DNA of 64,000 nt from Oscillospiraceae bacterium Marseille-Q3528 (GCA_018223385.1 JAGTTR010000002.1:62001-126000); one strand, 5' to 3'. Positions 52,304-62,081 are shown, counted from the first letter of the stretch. A program made the numbers and translations. Notes: generated by a model from the letters alone, not told the origin.

Positions 52304-54054
52304 TCAGAACACTGGCAGCACAGATCAAAGAATTTAAGAAGGATTCCATCCTGACACCGTGCTTCATGATTCTGGAAGTGATCATGGAGATGGTGATCCC
52401 TCTGATGATGGCATCCATTATTGATGACGGCGTGGAGGCCGGGGATATCCATCATATCTATATGGTAGGAATCGCGATGGTGATCGCAGCATGTATCGGC
52501 CTTTTTGCAGGCATTATGGGAGGAAAATACGGTGCCCGGGCATCTGCGGGTTTCGCAAGAAATTTACGCCAGGCCATGTATGACAATATTCAGACCTTTT
52601 CTTTTTCCAATCTGGATAAGTTCAGTACTGCCGGACTGGTAACCCGTCTGACGACAGATGTGACGAACCTGCAGAATGCATATCAGATGCTGCTCCGGAT
52701 GTGCATGCGTGCACCGGCGAGTCTGATTATCGCTATGATCATGGCATTTTCCATCAATGCCCGTCTGGCAAGTATTTATCTGGTGGCCGTGGTGGTGCTG
52801 GGCTTCTGCCTGTTCCTGATCATGTCTCATGCGACGAAATATTTCCGACAGGTCTTTCGTAAATATGATGATTTGAATGCCAGTGTACAGGAGAATGTTT
52901 CTGCCATCCGCGTGGTAAAAGCGTATGTGCGGGAGGATTATGAGAAGGAACGCTTCACAAAAGCCACTGCAAACCTTTACAAAATGTTTGTGGGCGCAGA
53001 AAAGGTGCTGACTCTGAATGCACCGTTGATGCAGTTCACGGTATACAGCTGTATCCTGGGGATCAGCTGGCTGGGAGCGCAGATGATCGTTGTGGGCAAT
53101 CTGACCACCGGCGATCTCATGAGCCTTCTGACCTACTGTATGAACATCCTCATGAGCCTGATGATGTTGTCTATGGTATTCGTTATGCTGACCATGAGTT
53201 CTGCCAGCGCAGAGCGTATCTGTGAGGTGTTAAATGAGAAATCCAGCCTCACCAATCCGCAGGCACCGGAAGAAAACGTGCCGGACGGCAGCATTGAGTT
53301 TCGCCATGTGGATTTTGCCTATCAGGCAGAAGAGGGCGGGGAACCTGTCCTGAAGGATATCAGTCTGCAGATTGCAGCAGGAGAGACCGTTGGCATCATT
53401 GGCGGCACCGGAAGTGCCAAGACCAGTCTGGTAAATCTGATCAGCCGACTGTACGATGTGACTGCAGGTGAAGTACTGGTAGGGGGACGCAATGTCAGGG
53501 AGTACGACATGGAGGCACTGCGAAATCAGGTATCTGTTGTATTGCAGAAGAACGTGCTGTTCTCCGGTACGATTCTGGACAACCTTCGCTGGGGTGATGA
53601 GCATGCCACGGAGGAGGAATGCAGGAATGCATGCCGGCTGGCCTGCGCGGATGAATTTATTGAGAAGATGCCGGAAAAATATAATACCTATATTGAACAG
53701 GGTGGTTCTAACGTATCCGGCGGACAGAAGCAGCGGCTGTGTATTGCCCGGGCACTGCTGAAGAAACCGAAGGTGCTGATCCTGGATGACAGTACCAGCG
53801 CGGTAGACACGGCAACAGACAGTAAGATCAGAAAAGCCCTGCGGGAGGATATCCCTCATACGACCAAACTGATCATTGCCCAGCGGATCTCCAGTGTACA
53901 GGATGCGGATCATATTCTTGTGCTGAATGAAGGCCAGGTGGATGGTTACGGCACCCATGAGGAGCTGCTGGCAACCAATGCCATTTACCGGGATGTGTAT
54001 GAATCCCAGACCGGCGGTAACGGTGATTTTGATGAGAATGGAGGCGAGGCATAA
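52300..54054 (+). CDS. heterodimeric ABC exporter, half with degenerate site residues
   Basis: The 584-residue half-transporter has six membrane segments and an ATPase domain. Walker A is GGTGSAKTS, the signature VSGGQKQRLCIARAL is canonical, and Walker B reads VLILDDSTSAVD, with Asp where the catalytic Glu should be. This is the BmrC/LmrC-type pattern of asymmetric exporters. Its partner follows with a one-base overlap. Substrates of this class include drugs and peptides. Confidence 0.92.
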   Translation: MIRTLAAQIKEFKKDSILTPCFMILEVIMEMVIPLMMASIIDDGVEAGDIHHIYMVGIAMVIAACIGLFAGIMGGKYGARASAGFARNLRQAMYDNIQTFSFSNLDKFSTAGLVTRLTTDVTNLQNAYQMLLRMCMRAPASLIIAMIMAFSINARLASIYLVAVVVLGFCLFLIMSHATKYFRQVFRKYDDLNASVQENVSAIRVVKAYVREDYEKERFTKATANLYKMFVGAEKVLTLNAPLMQFTVYSCILGISWLGAQMIVVGNLTTGDLMSLLTYCMNILMSLMMLSMVFVMLTMSSASAERICEVLNEKSSLTNPQAPEENVPDGSIEFRHVDFAYQAEEGGEPVLKDISLQIAAGETVGIIGGTGSAKTSLVNLISRLYDVTAGEVLVGGRNVREYDMEALRNQVSVVLQKNVLFSGTILDNLRWGDEHATEEECRNACRLACADEFIEKMPEKYNTYIEQGGSNVSGGQKQRLCIARALLKKPKVLILDDSTSAVDTATDSKIRKALREDIPHTTKLIIAQRISSVQDADHILVLNEGQVDGYGTHEELLATNAIYRDVYESQTGGNGDFDENGGEA

Positions 54055-55982
54055 TGGCAGAAGAAAACGCAAAGGTATTTAAGGGCGGCCCCGGAAGAAA
54101 AACGATGGGGAAACGGCCGAAGGTAGATCATCCCGGGAAGCTGCTGAGACGTCTGCTGGCCTATATTCTGAAAAACTATGCACCGCACTGCGTTCTGGTA
54201 CTGATTGGCATTTTTATCAGTGTACTGGCCAATGTACAGGGAACCATGTTTATGCAGACGCTGATCGATGACTATATTTTGCCGCTGTTGGGTTCAGACA
54301 ATCCGGATTTCTCCGGACTGCTGCATGCGATCATCCGGGTAGGAGGCTTTTATGCGGTCGGTATTGTATCTACATTTGTTTATAACCGGATACTGGTCAA
54401 TGTGAGCCAGGGAACGTTGAAAAGGCTGCGTGATGATCTGTTTACGCATATGGAAAGTCTGCCCATCCAATATTTTGATACGCATTCCCATGGTAATATT
54501 ATGTCTATTTATACGAATGATATTGATACCCTGCGGCAGATGATCAGCCAGAGTATCCCGCAGCTGTTTTCCAGTGCCATTATGATCGTCAGTGTATTTG
54601 TTAGCATGATCATGCTGAATATTCCGCTGACGGTACTGACGGTATTGATGATTTTCCTGATGCTGCAGGTGACAAAACGGATTTCTGCAAAGAGTTCCAA
54701 ATACTTTATAGCCCAGCAGAAGAACATTGGTTCCCTGAATGGTTATATTGAAGAAATGATGGAAGGGCAGAAGGTGGTCAAGGTATTCTGCCATGAGGAA
54801 AAGAGCCGGGAAGAATTCAGAAAAAGAAACGATCAGCTGTTTGAGAGTGCCGACAATGCGAATAAGTTTGCCAATATCCTGATGCCGGTAAATGCACAGA
54901 TCGGCAACATCAGCTATGTACTCTGTGCAATCGTGGGAGGTATTCTGGCACTGAGAGGAGTCGGCGGGTTCACGCTGGGAAGGCTGGCCAGTTTTCTGAC
55001 TTTCAATAAAAGCATCAATATGCCGATCAACCAGGTAAGTATGCAGCTGAACAGTGCGATCATGGCACTGGCCGGTGCAGATCGCGTATTCCGTCTGCTG
55101 GATGAGCAGCCGGAGACCGATGAGGGCTATGTGACGCTGGTCAATGCCAGGGAAGAGAACGGTGTGCTTACCGAGACGAAGGAGCGCACCGGCAGCTGGG
55201 CATGGAAGCATTACCATAAAGATACCGATACCACCGATTATAAGAAGCTGGCGGGAGATGTGGTTTTTGATGATGTGGATTTTGGCTATACAGAGGATAA
55301 GATTGTGCTGCACAACATTGATATGTATGCCCAGCCCGGACAGAAGATCGCATTTGTCGGTTCTACCGGTGCCGGTAAGACAACAATTACCAATCTGATC
55401 AACCGCTTCTATGATATTCAGGACGGAAAGATCCGGTATGACGGGATTAATATTAATAAGATTAAGAAAGCTGATCTTCGCCGTTCTCTGGGTATTGTCC
55501 TTCAGGATACCCATCTGTTTACCGGAACGGTGATGGAAAATATCCGTTACGGTAAGCTGGATGCCACCGATGAGGAGGTATACGCAGCGGCCCGTCTGGC
55601 CAATGCGGACGGCTTTATCAAACGTCTGCCGGAGGGCTATAACACGCTGCTGACCGGAGACGGCGCCAACTTGAGCCAGGGCCAGCGGCAGCTTCTTGCC
55701 ATCGCCCGGGCAGCCATCGCTGATCCGCCGGTACTCATCCTGGATGAGGCCACCAGCTCCATCGACACCCGGACGGAGAAGATCGTCCAGGAGGGCATGG
55801 ACCGGCTCATGCACGGCCGTACCACCTTCGTTATTGCCCATCGCCTTTCCACCGTGCGTAACAGTGACTGCATTATGGTACTGGAGCAGGGGCGTATTAT
55901 TGAACGGGGTACTCATGATCAGCTGCTGGAGCAGAAGGGGCGGTATTATCAGTTATATACAGGGAAAAAAGCACTTGCCTGA
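54054..55982 (+). CDS. heterodimeric ABC exporter, catalytically complete half
   Basis: The 642-residue half-transporter has a longer N-terminus, six membrane segments and an ATPase domain. Walker A is GSTGAGKTT, the signature is altered to LSQGQRQLLAIARAA, and Walker B is a normal ILDEATSSID. Together with the upstream half, one composite ATP site combines the Asp Walker B with the LSQGQ signature (weak) and the other is canonical. A short insert (about residues 365-400) precedes the ATPase domain. Confidence 0.92.
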   Translation: MAEENAKVFKGGPGRKTMGKRPKVDHPGKLLRRLLAYILKNYAPHCVLVLIGIFISVLANVQGTMFMQTLIDDYILPLLGSDNPDFSGLLHAIIRVGGFYAVGIVSTFVYNRILVNVSQGTLKRLRDDLFTHMESLPIQYFDTHSHGNIMSIYTNDIDTLRQMISQSIPQLFSSAIMIVSVFVSMIMLNIPLTVLTVLMIFLMLQVTKRISAKSSKYFIAQQKNIGSLNGYIEEMMEGQKVVKVFCHEEKSREEFRKRNDQLFESADNANKFANILMPVNAQIGNISYVLCAIVGGILALRGVGGFTLGRLASFLTFNKSINMPINQVSMQLNSAIMALAGADRVFRLLDEQPETDEGYVTLVNAREENGVLTETKERTGSWAWKHYHKDTDTTDYKKLAGDVVFDDVDFGYTEDKIVLHNIDMYAQPGQKIAFVGSTGAGKTTITNLINRFYDIQDGKIRYDGININKIKKADLRRSLGIVLQDTHLFTGTVMENIRYGKLDATDEEVYAAARLANADGFIKRLPEGYNTLLTGDGANLSQGQRQLLAIARAAIADPPVLILDEATSSIDTRTEKIVQEGMDRLMHGRTTFVIAHRLSTVRNSDCIMVLEQGRIIERGTHDQLLEQKGRYYQLYTGKKALA

Positions 55983-56055
55983 AAGCATGTGCGCATGTGC
56001 ATATTCCTGTTTTAAACACAATATGGAAATCGCGGGTAAATCGTCAAAAAAATAC

Positions 56056-56084
56056 TTTCCGTTTTCATAGAGCAGTGCTATAAT
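56056..56084 (+). promoter_or_regulatory. promoter for ilvE
   Basis: TTTCCG (56056-56061), a 17-base spacer and consensus TATAAT (56079-56084). No T-box or leader peptide is evident in the remaining 57 bases. Confidence 0.6.
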
Positions 56085-56141
56085 ACCCATAAAAACATAA
56101 GACATAAGACTGCTTTCCGGCAGCCGGATAGGAGAATCATT

Positions 56142-57167
56142 ATGGAAAAGAAGAACATCGACTGGGGCAACCTTGGTTTCGGTTACATCCAGACAGACAA
56201 GAGATACGTTTCCAACTACAAGAACGGAGCATGGGATGAGGGCGGCCTCACAGAGGAAGCCAACATTGTGATGAGTGAGTGCGCAGGTGTCCTGCAGTAT
56301 GCACAGACCTGTTTTGAGGGCCTGAAGGCATACACCACAGAGGATGGACACATTGTAACTTTCCGTCCTGACCTGAACGGTGCCCGTATGGAGGATTCTG
56401 CAAGAAGGCTTGAGATGCCGGTATTCCCCAAAGAGCGTTTTGTGAAGGCCGTAGAGCAGGTGGTTGCTGCCAATGCAGCATATGTACCGCCGTACGGATC
56501 AGGCGCTACTTTATATATCCGCCCTTACATGTTCGGTATCGGACCGGTCATCGGCGTAAAACCGTCTGATGAGTACCAGTTCCGTATGTTTGCAACACCG
56601 GTTGGCCCTTACTTCAAGGGCGGCGCACATCCGCTGACACTGTGTGTCAGCGATTTCGACCGTGCAGCACCGCACGGCACCGGTGATATCAAGGCCGGCC
56701 TGAACTATGCCATGAGCTTACATGCCATCGTAACCGCCCATGCCAATGGCTTTGATGAGAACATTTACCTGGATGCTGCCACCAGAACAAAGATCGAGGA
56801 GACCGGCGGCGCCAACATCCTGTTTGTAACGAAGGATAATAAGGTTGTCATTCCGAAGTCTACCAGTATTCTGCCGTCTGTTACCCGGCGTTCTCTGGCA
56901 TATGTTGCAAAGGAATATCTGGGTCTGGAAGTAGAGGAGAGAGAGGTTTATTTCTCTGAGGTGAAGGATTTCGCAGAGTGTGGTCTGTGCGGAACCGCAG
57001 CTGTCATCTCCCCTGTGGGCAAGATTGTTGACCACGGCAAGGAGATCTGCCTGCCCAGCGGCATGAACGAGATGGGCCCTGTGACGAAGAAGCTGTATGA
57101 GACACTGACAGGTATCCAGATGGGACGTATTGAGGCACCGGAAGGCTGGATCCATGTCATCGAATAA
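56142..57167 (+). CDS. ilvE: branched-chain amino acid aminotransferase
   Basis: The 341-residue fold-type IV PLP enzyme performs the last step of leucine, isoleucine and valine synthesis. It has YAQTCFEGLKAY, LYIRPYMFG, the PLP lysine Lys184 in GDIKAGLNYA, and CGTAAVISPVG. It has its own promoter and terminator and lies apart from the other ilv genes of the window. Confidence 0.96.
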   Translation: MEKKNIDWGNLGFGYIQTDKRYVSNYKNGAWDEGGLTEEANIVMSECAGVLQYAQTCFEGLKAYTTEDGHIVTFRPDLNGARMEDSARRLEMPVFPKERFVKAVEQVVAANAAYVPPYGSGATLYIRPYMFGIGPVIGVKPSDEYQFRMFATPVGPYFKGGAHPLTLCVSDFDRAAPHGTGDIKAGLNYAMSLHAIVTAHANGFDENIYLDAATRTKIEETGGANILFVTKDNKVVIPKSTSILPSVTRRSLAYVAKEYLGLEVEEREVYFSEVKDFAECGLCGTAAVISPVGKIVDHGKEICLPSGMNEMGPVTKKLYETLTGIQMGRIEAPEGWIHVIE

Positions 57168-57204
57168 TGGCGCGTGTGAATGGTAAATAAGTGACTGTTT
57201 TGAG

Positions 57205-57245
57205 AGGGTGCCCCGAAAGGAAATACTTTTGGGACACCTTCTTTT
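57205..57245 (+). terminator. terminator after ilvE
   Basis: AGGGTGCCCC and GGGACACCTT (57205-57240) form an imperfect stem extended by AAAG/CTTT and followed by CTTTT. Confidence 0.7.
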
Positions 57246-57290
57246 GATGATTGAGTATCAAGTCTCAATAAAAGAAAGGAGGCGGCATGG

Positions 57291-59414
57291 ATGGGAAAAC
57301 AAAGTCAGATCCCCGTAGCCGAGGAAGAACTGCTCTTAAAACCCCTGGATACATCCGCGGGCTTTCCGGTGCGTCCGGGTTTTTATGACCGGAACGGGGC
57401 CACGGCGCTCAACGGCGCGGTGAATTTTACCGTGCACTCCCATGGAGCCACCTCCTGTGAACTGCTGTTATATCACCGGGAGGAGCAGGAGCCCTATGCC
57501 CGGATCCCCTTCCCGGAAAAATACCGGATCGGCCATGTGTTTTCCATGATCGTGTTCGGTCTGGACATCGGGGATTTTGAATATGCCTATTGTCTGGACG
57601 GCCCCTGGGATCCGGCAAAGGGGCTGCTGTTTGACAAGAACCGGCCATTACTGGATCCCTATGCCAAGGCGGTGACGGGGCAGAGCGTCTGGGGGGAGCA
57701 GCGCCGCAGGGACGGCCTGTTCCGGGCCCGGGTGGTGAAGAATAATTTTGACTGGGGCAATGAGCCGCCGGTGCATCACGCTATGCAGGATCTGATCATC
57801 TACGAGCTGCATGTGCGGGGCTTTACAAAGCATCCCTCCTCCGGGGTGGCCCATCCGGGCACCTTTGCGGGTTTAAAAGAGAAGATTCCCTATCTGCAGG
57901 AGCTGGGGGTCAATGCAGTGGAGCTGATGCCGGTGTTTGAATTTGACGAAACCATGGACGCCAGAGAGGTGGACGGGCAGAAGCTGTTCAATTACTGGGG
58001 CTACAGCACCGTCAGCTTTTTTGCGCCCAATACCAGCTATGCGGCGGCCAATGAGTACAACCGGGAAGGAACGGAACTGAAGGAGCTGATCCGGGCGCTG
58101 GCAGATGCGGGCATCGAGGTCATTCTGGACGTGGTGTTCAACCATACGGCGGAGGGCAATGAGAACGGCCCCTTCATTTCCTTTAAAGGCTTTGACAATA
58201 ACATTTATTATATGCTGACGCCGGATGGCAGATATTACAATTTCAGCGGCTGCGGCAATACGGTGAACTGCAATCACCCGCTGGTGCAGGAGATGATCGT
58301 GGAATGCCTGCGCTACTGGGTGACTGATTACCGGGTGTCCGGTTTCCGGTTTGATCTGGCCAGCATTCTGGGCCGGAGTGAGGACGGCTCCCCACAGCCC
58401 AACGCGCCGCTGCTGAAACGGCTGGCTTTTGATCCCATTCTGGGCAACACGAAGCTCATTGCGGAGGCCTGGGATGCTGGCGGCCTGTATCAGGTGGGGA
58501 CATTTCCTGCCTGGAACCGGTGGGCGGAGTGGAATGGAAAATATCGGGATACCATGCGGGATTTCCTGAAAGGGGATTACTGGGAGGCGCCGGAGGCGGC
58601 CAGACGGCTCATCGGTTCGCCAGATCTGTACCGGAAAAATTATAACGGCTATCATTCTTCGGTGAATTTTCTCACCTGCCATGACGGCTTTTGCCTGCGG
58701 GATCTGTACAGCTATCAGACAAAGCACAATGAGGCCAATGGCTGGGACAATACCGACGGGGCTGACGACAACCGCAGCTGGAACTGCGGGGTAGAAGGGC
58801 CCACCGACGATCCCAAGGTGAACGCCCTGCGGCTGCGGCTCATGAAAAATGCGGCAGTGACTCTTCTCATGAGCCGGGGCACGCCCATGTTTCTGGCCGG
58901 GGACGAGTTTGGCAACACCCAGAAGGGCAACAACAATGCCTACTGCCAGGACAGTGATATTTCCTGGCTGGACTGGTCAGAGCTGCCCCGGTGGCAGCCG
59001 CTGTATGACTGCTTCCAGCAGGCGATCGCCCTGCGGAAGGCCCATCCGGCTATCCGGGGGGATCTGAAGCCTGCGTTTCCGGGATTTCCGGCGGTGAGTG
59101 TGCACACGGAGGTGCCCTGGCCCCGGGAGATCACGGCGGATACGAAGGTATTGACTGTGCTGTATGCAGGCATGGATGAGACTGCGGAAGAGTGCCGGGA
59201 GGATCTGGTCTGCTTTGTGATGAACGTATACTGGGAAAACCGGACCGTCTGTCTGCCCGGGCTCCCATTTGGTTATGGCTGGCGCTGTGCTCTGTACACG
59301 GGAGATAACGAACAGCCTGCAGCGGAGGCGGATGACGCCTTTCGGATGGAAGCCCGGTCTGTGGCCGTATTTGAGGGCATGATGCGGCGGCAGGCAGACG
59401 AAAACAATAAATGA
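57291..59414 (+). CDS. isoamylase-type glycogen debranching enzyme (GlgX/TreX-like, GH13)
   Basis: The 707-residue enzyme has an N-terminal CBM48-like domain and a GH13 barrel. Visible conserved regions are VVFNHTAEG, GFRFDLAS with the nucleophile Asp, IAEAWDAGG with the acid Glu, and TCHDGFCLRDL. It hydrolyses alpha-1,6 branches of glycogen or starch-derived dextrins. No signal peptide is present, so it acts inside the cell. It is followed after 22 bases by map. No other glycogen gene lies nearby. Confidence 0.9.
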   Translation: MGKQSQIPVAEEELLLKPLDTSAGFPVRPGFYDRNGATALNGAVNFTVHSHGATSCELLLYHREEQEPYARIPFPEKYRIGHVFSMIVFGLDIGDFEYAYCLDGPWDPAKGLLFDKNRPLLDPYAKAVTGQSVWGEQRRRDGLFRARVVKNNFDWGNEPPVHHAMQDLIIYELHVRGFTKHPSSGVAHPGTFAGLKEKIPYLQELGVNAVELMPVFEFDETMDAREVDGQKLFNYWGYSTVSFFAPNTSYAAANEYNREGTELKELIRALADAGIEVILDVVFNHTAEGNENGPFISFKGFDNNIYYMLTPDGRYYNFSGCGNTVNCNHPLVQEMIVECLRYWVTDYRVSGFRFDLASILGRSEDGSPQPNAPLLKRLAFDPILGNTKLIAEAWDAGGLYQVGTFPAWNRWAEWNGKYRDTMRDFLKGDYWEAPEAARRLIGSPDLYRKNYNGYHSSVNFLTCHDGFCLRDLYSYQTKHNEANGWDNTDGADDNRSWNCGVEGPTDDPKVNALRLRLMKNAAVTLLMSRGTPMFLAGDEFGNTQKGNNNAYCQDSDISWLDWSELPRWQPLYDCFQQAIALRKAHPAIRGDLKPAFPGFPAVSVHTEVPWPREITADTKVLTVLYAGMDETAEECREDLVCFVMNVYWENRTVCLPGLPFGYGWRCALYTGDNEQPAAEADDAFRMEARSVAVFEGMMRRQADENNK

Positions 59415-59436
59415 AAAGACTGAGAGGGAAGAAATC

Positions 59437-60312
59437 ATGTTCAAGAAACTGGAACGCAACGATCCCTGCTGGTGCGGAAGCGGCAGGAAGTACAAGAAAT
59501 GCCACGAGGCTTTTGATGAGAAGATCCGCAAAATCCAGGAGGAGGGCCATATCGTACCGGGCCATGAGCTGATCAAGACACCGGAGCAGATCGCGGCCAT
59601 CCGGGAGAGTTGCGCCATCAACATCGCCGTGCTGGATTATGTGGCGGAGCATATCCAGGCCGGCATCAGCACCGAGCAGATCGACCAGTGGGTGTATCAG
59701 ATCACAACAGAGCGGGGCGGCATCCCGGCACCGCTGAATTACGAGGGATTTCCCAAGAGCGTATGCACGTCCATCAATGAGGAGGTGTGCCACGGCATCC
59801 CGTCCCCGGATCGGATCCTGCAGGAGGGGGACATCATCAATGTGGATGTGTCCACCATTTATAAGGGATATTTCTCCGATTCTTCCCGCATGTTTATCAT
59901 CGGGCAGACCGATCCCCAGAAGGAAAAGCTGGTGCGTGTGACAAAAGAGTGTGTAGAGCTGGGCCTGGAGCAGGTAAAGCCTTGGAGCTATCTGGGCGAT
60001 ATGGCGGAGGCAGTACAGCGCCATGCAGTGAAAAACGGCTATTCCATCGTGCGGGAGATCGGCGGCCACGGCGTGGGCCTGGAATTCCATGAGGATCCGT
60101 GGGTGGGCTATATCGGGAAAAAGGGAACCGGCATGCTGCTGGTGCCCGGTATGATTTTCACCATTGAGCCCATGGTCAATATGGGAAAAGCCGATATTTT
60201 CCAGGATGAGGAAAACGGCTGGACGATCTATACAGAAGACGGCAAGCCCTCTGCCCAGTGGGAGATTATGGTACTGGTGACAGAGGACGGCCATGAGGTG
60301 CTCAGCTATTAA
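59437..60312 (+). CDS. map: methionine aminopeptidase with N-terminal SEC-C zinc motif
   Basis: The 291-residue enzyme removes initiator methionine. Residues 1-25 form a SEC-C motif (NDPCWCGSGRKYKKCH), which in other proteins binds zinc and associates with the ribosome or translocase. The M24A domain follows, with VCTSINEEVCHGIP, the metal ligands in INVDVSTIYKGYFSDSS (Asp, Asp), GHGVGLEFHE and FTIEPMV. Genomes often hold a second map without the motif beside ribosomal genes. Its end overlaps the convergent TetR gene by 11 bases. Confidence 0.93.
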   Translation: MFKKLERNDPCWCGSGRKYKKCHEAFDEKIRKIQEEGHIVPGHELIKTPEQIAAIRESCAINIAVLDYVAEHIQAGISTEQIDQWVYQITTERGGIPAPLNYEGFPKSVCTSINEEVCHGIPSPDRILQEGDIINVDVSTIYKGYFSDSSRMFIIGQTDPQKEKLVRVTKECVELGLEQVKPWSYLGDMAEAVQRHAVKNGYSIVREIGGHGVGLEFHEDPWVGYIGKKGTGMLLVPGMIFTIEPMVNMGKADIFQDEENGWTIYTEDGKPSAQWEIMVLVTEDGHEVLSY

Positions 60313-60859
60313 AAATCTGTCCCACCTGGGCGGAGAGCGCCAGGATCTTTGACAGGTCTTCCGGGTTCTGGTGGCTGGCGATCCACTGCAGGCAGATGAA
60401 GATGATGCTGGAGTAGATCTGGGAGACGAAGGCGTCGTCCAGCCCGTATTTGTTCGGGTGCTGCTTTAAGTATGCCATGCAGGGCGGGATCAGCGTCTCA
60501 TCCAGAAGCTGTCCTACCCGCTGCAGGGAGACGGCGCCGGACAGGAGCAGGCGGAAAAGCCTTGCATTTTCCAGCACGTAGGCGAGGATCTCGTTTGCCA
60601 GCTCCAGGCGGTAGGAAGTGCCGCCCTCCTCGGAGAAATAAGCTTCCGTGATGCGGGTAAGCTGTTCCCTGACTTCGTCGAACAGCGCGTTCAGCAGCGC
60701 ATATTTATCCGGATAATGATCATAAAAGGTAGAACGGCTGATGTTCGCCCTGCGGGCAATCTGGCTGACGGTAATGGATTCAAAGGATCGGTTGTCGTCC
60801 AGCAGATCCAGCAGGGCGTTTCTGATGTCCCGGCGGGTTTTTATCATTCTCAGGTCCAA
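60302..60859 (-). CDS. TetR-family transcriptional regulator
   Basis: The 185-residue protein has a TetR HTH (ALLDLLDDNRSFESITVSQI, ARRANISRSTFYDHYPDKYALL) and a helical ligand domain of the TetR_C_7/DhaS-like type. The TTG start at 60859 lies nine bases after AAGGAGG; longer forms up to 60952 cross the promoter. It converges on map and diverges from degV. Confidence 0.87.
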   Translation of the reverse strand: MDLRMIKTRRDIRNALLDLLDDNRSFESITVSQIARRANISRSTFYDHYPDKYALLNALFDEVREQLTRITEAYFSEEGGTSYRLELANEILAYVLENARLFRLLLSGAVSLQRVGQLLDETLIPPCMAYLKQHPNKYGLDDAFVSQIYSSIIFICLQWIASHQNPEDLSKILALSAQVGQIFNS

Positions 60860-60902
60860 AGGTGTATGCCTCCTTGCTTTTTCGGGGATATTACTCCCGT
60901 TA

Positions 60903-60931
60903 AGTATATGTGAAGATTTGGGGAAAGTAAA
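60903..60931 (-). promoter_or_regulatory. promoter for the TetR gene
   Basis: Read on the minus strand: TTTACT (60931-60926), a 17-base spacer and TATACT (60908-60903). Confidence 0.6.
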
Positions 60932-60958
60932 GAAGATATCATACAAAAACAATAAAAA

Positions 60959-61022
60959 TGTAGGGTAACCTACAGGTGCGGTTTTTTTGATGCTTGCCCG
61001 AAAAAAATCATCTGTTTATAAT
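60959..61022 (+). promoter_or_regulatory. TetR-type palindrome and promoter for degV
   Basis: TGTAGG and CCTACA (60959-60974, four bases between) form a perfect short palindrome of the size bound by TetR dimers. It lies 20 bases before a rightward promoter with TTGCCC (60994-60999), a 17-base spacer and TATAAT (61017-61022). It is placed between divergent genes, so the TetR protein may control degV, itself, or both. Confidence 0.6.
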
Positions 61023-61124
61023 TAACAAATAATAACAGATACCAAGGTCGAAAAGCCTACACACATGGCACGGAACAATCCAACGGTATCTGAATGAAAA
61101 AAGATAGAAAAAGGATGTTGAAAA

Positions 61125-61991
61125 ATGGGAAAGATTGCAGTGATGACGGACAGCAACAGCGGCCTGACACCGGAGGAAGCCGGGCAGATGGGCGCATTTC
61201 TGGTACCCATGCCGTTTTATTTAAACGATGAAGTGTTTTACGAGAATGAGACGATCAGCAGAGACCGTTTTTTTGAAGCCCAGGCACAGGATGTGGAGAT
61301 CCATACGTCCCAGCCGGTGGTGGGCGATCTGCTGGACCGGTGGAATGCGGTGCTAAAAGACTATGACGGCCTGATCTATATCCCCATGTCCAGCGGTTTA
61401 AGCGGCAGCTGCGCCTCGGCGGCAGCGCTGGCGGAGGATTATGACGGGAAAGTGGTGGTGGTGAACAACCAGCGGATTTCCGTCACCCAGAAGCAGGCTG
61501 TCCGGGATGCGGTGCGGCTGGCCGAAGAGGGACATTCCGTGGAGGAGATCCACCGGTATCTGATGGACACCAAATTTGACAGCACCATTTATATCACTGT
61601 GGATACGCTGAAATATCTGAAAAAGGGCGGTCGTGTGACGGCGGCAGGCGCAGCTATCGGCACGGTGCTGAACATCAAGCCGGTACTGACGATCCAGGGG
61701 GAGAAGCTGGACGCCTTTGCCAAGGCCAGAGGGATGAAAGCGGCCAAAAAACGGATGATCGCAGCCATGGATGAGGAGCTGGCAGATCGTTTTTCTGATA
61801 TTCCGGCAGAAGAACTGAAGCTGGGTGCGGCCTACACCTGTGATGAAGAGACGGCAAATGCGTGGAAAAAGACGCTGGAGGAACACTTCGGGAAACCCTG
61901 CGAGATGGATCCACTGCCTTTGAGCATCGCCTGCCATACCGGCCCGGGAGCCATTGCGGCGGGATTTGTACGGGTATACCCGGGAGAATGA
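61125..61991 (+). CDS. DegV family fatty-acid-binding protein
   Basis: The 288-residue protein begins KIAVMTDSNSGLTPEEAGQM and has the DegV features IHTSQPVVGDL, IPMSSGLSGSC and TLKYLKKGGRVTAAGA. In Firmicutes such proteins (FakB) bind fatty acids for phosphorylation by FakA kinase. No fakA is adjacent. An AAAGGA site precedes the ATG. Confidence 0.92.
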   Translation: MGKIAVMTDSNSGLTPEEAGQMGAFLVPMPFYLNDEVFYENETISRDRFFEAQAQDVEIHTSQPVVGDLLDRWNAVLKDYDGLIYIPMSSGLSGSCASAAALAEDYDGKVVVVNNQRISVTQKQAVRDAVRLAEEGHSVEEIHRYLMDTKFDSTIYITVDTLKYLKKGGRVTAAGAAIGTVLNIKPVLTIQGEKLDAFAKARGMKAAKKRMIAAMDEELADRFSDIPAEELKLGAAYTCDEETANAWKKTLEEHFGKPCEMDPLPLSIACHTGPGAIAAGFVRVYPGE

Positions 61992-61994
61992 TTA

Positions 61995-62023
61995 TTGACA
62001 ATCGAGGCAAACCTTGCTATGAT
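61995..62023 (+). promoter_or_regulatory. promoter for ilvN
   Basis: TTGACA (61995-62000), 17 bases and TATGAT (62018-62023) start directly after the degV stop. The TTG of the -35 box could be mistaken for a start codon of the next frame. Confidence 0.8.
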
Positions 62024-62081
62024 AAAAAACGATAAATCGACAGCTGAGGAAACAGGTGTCGAAGTTGAAGGGGTAGATTTC

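Noticed and set aside
54294..55916. 540-codon frame antisense to the second ABC exporter half
   Set aside because: The exporter frame carries all ABC motifs; the antisense product has no recognisable features.
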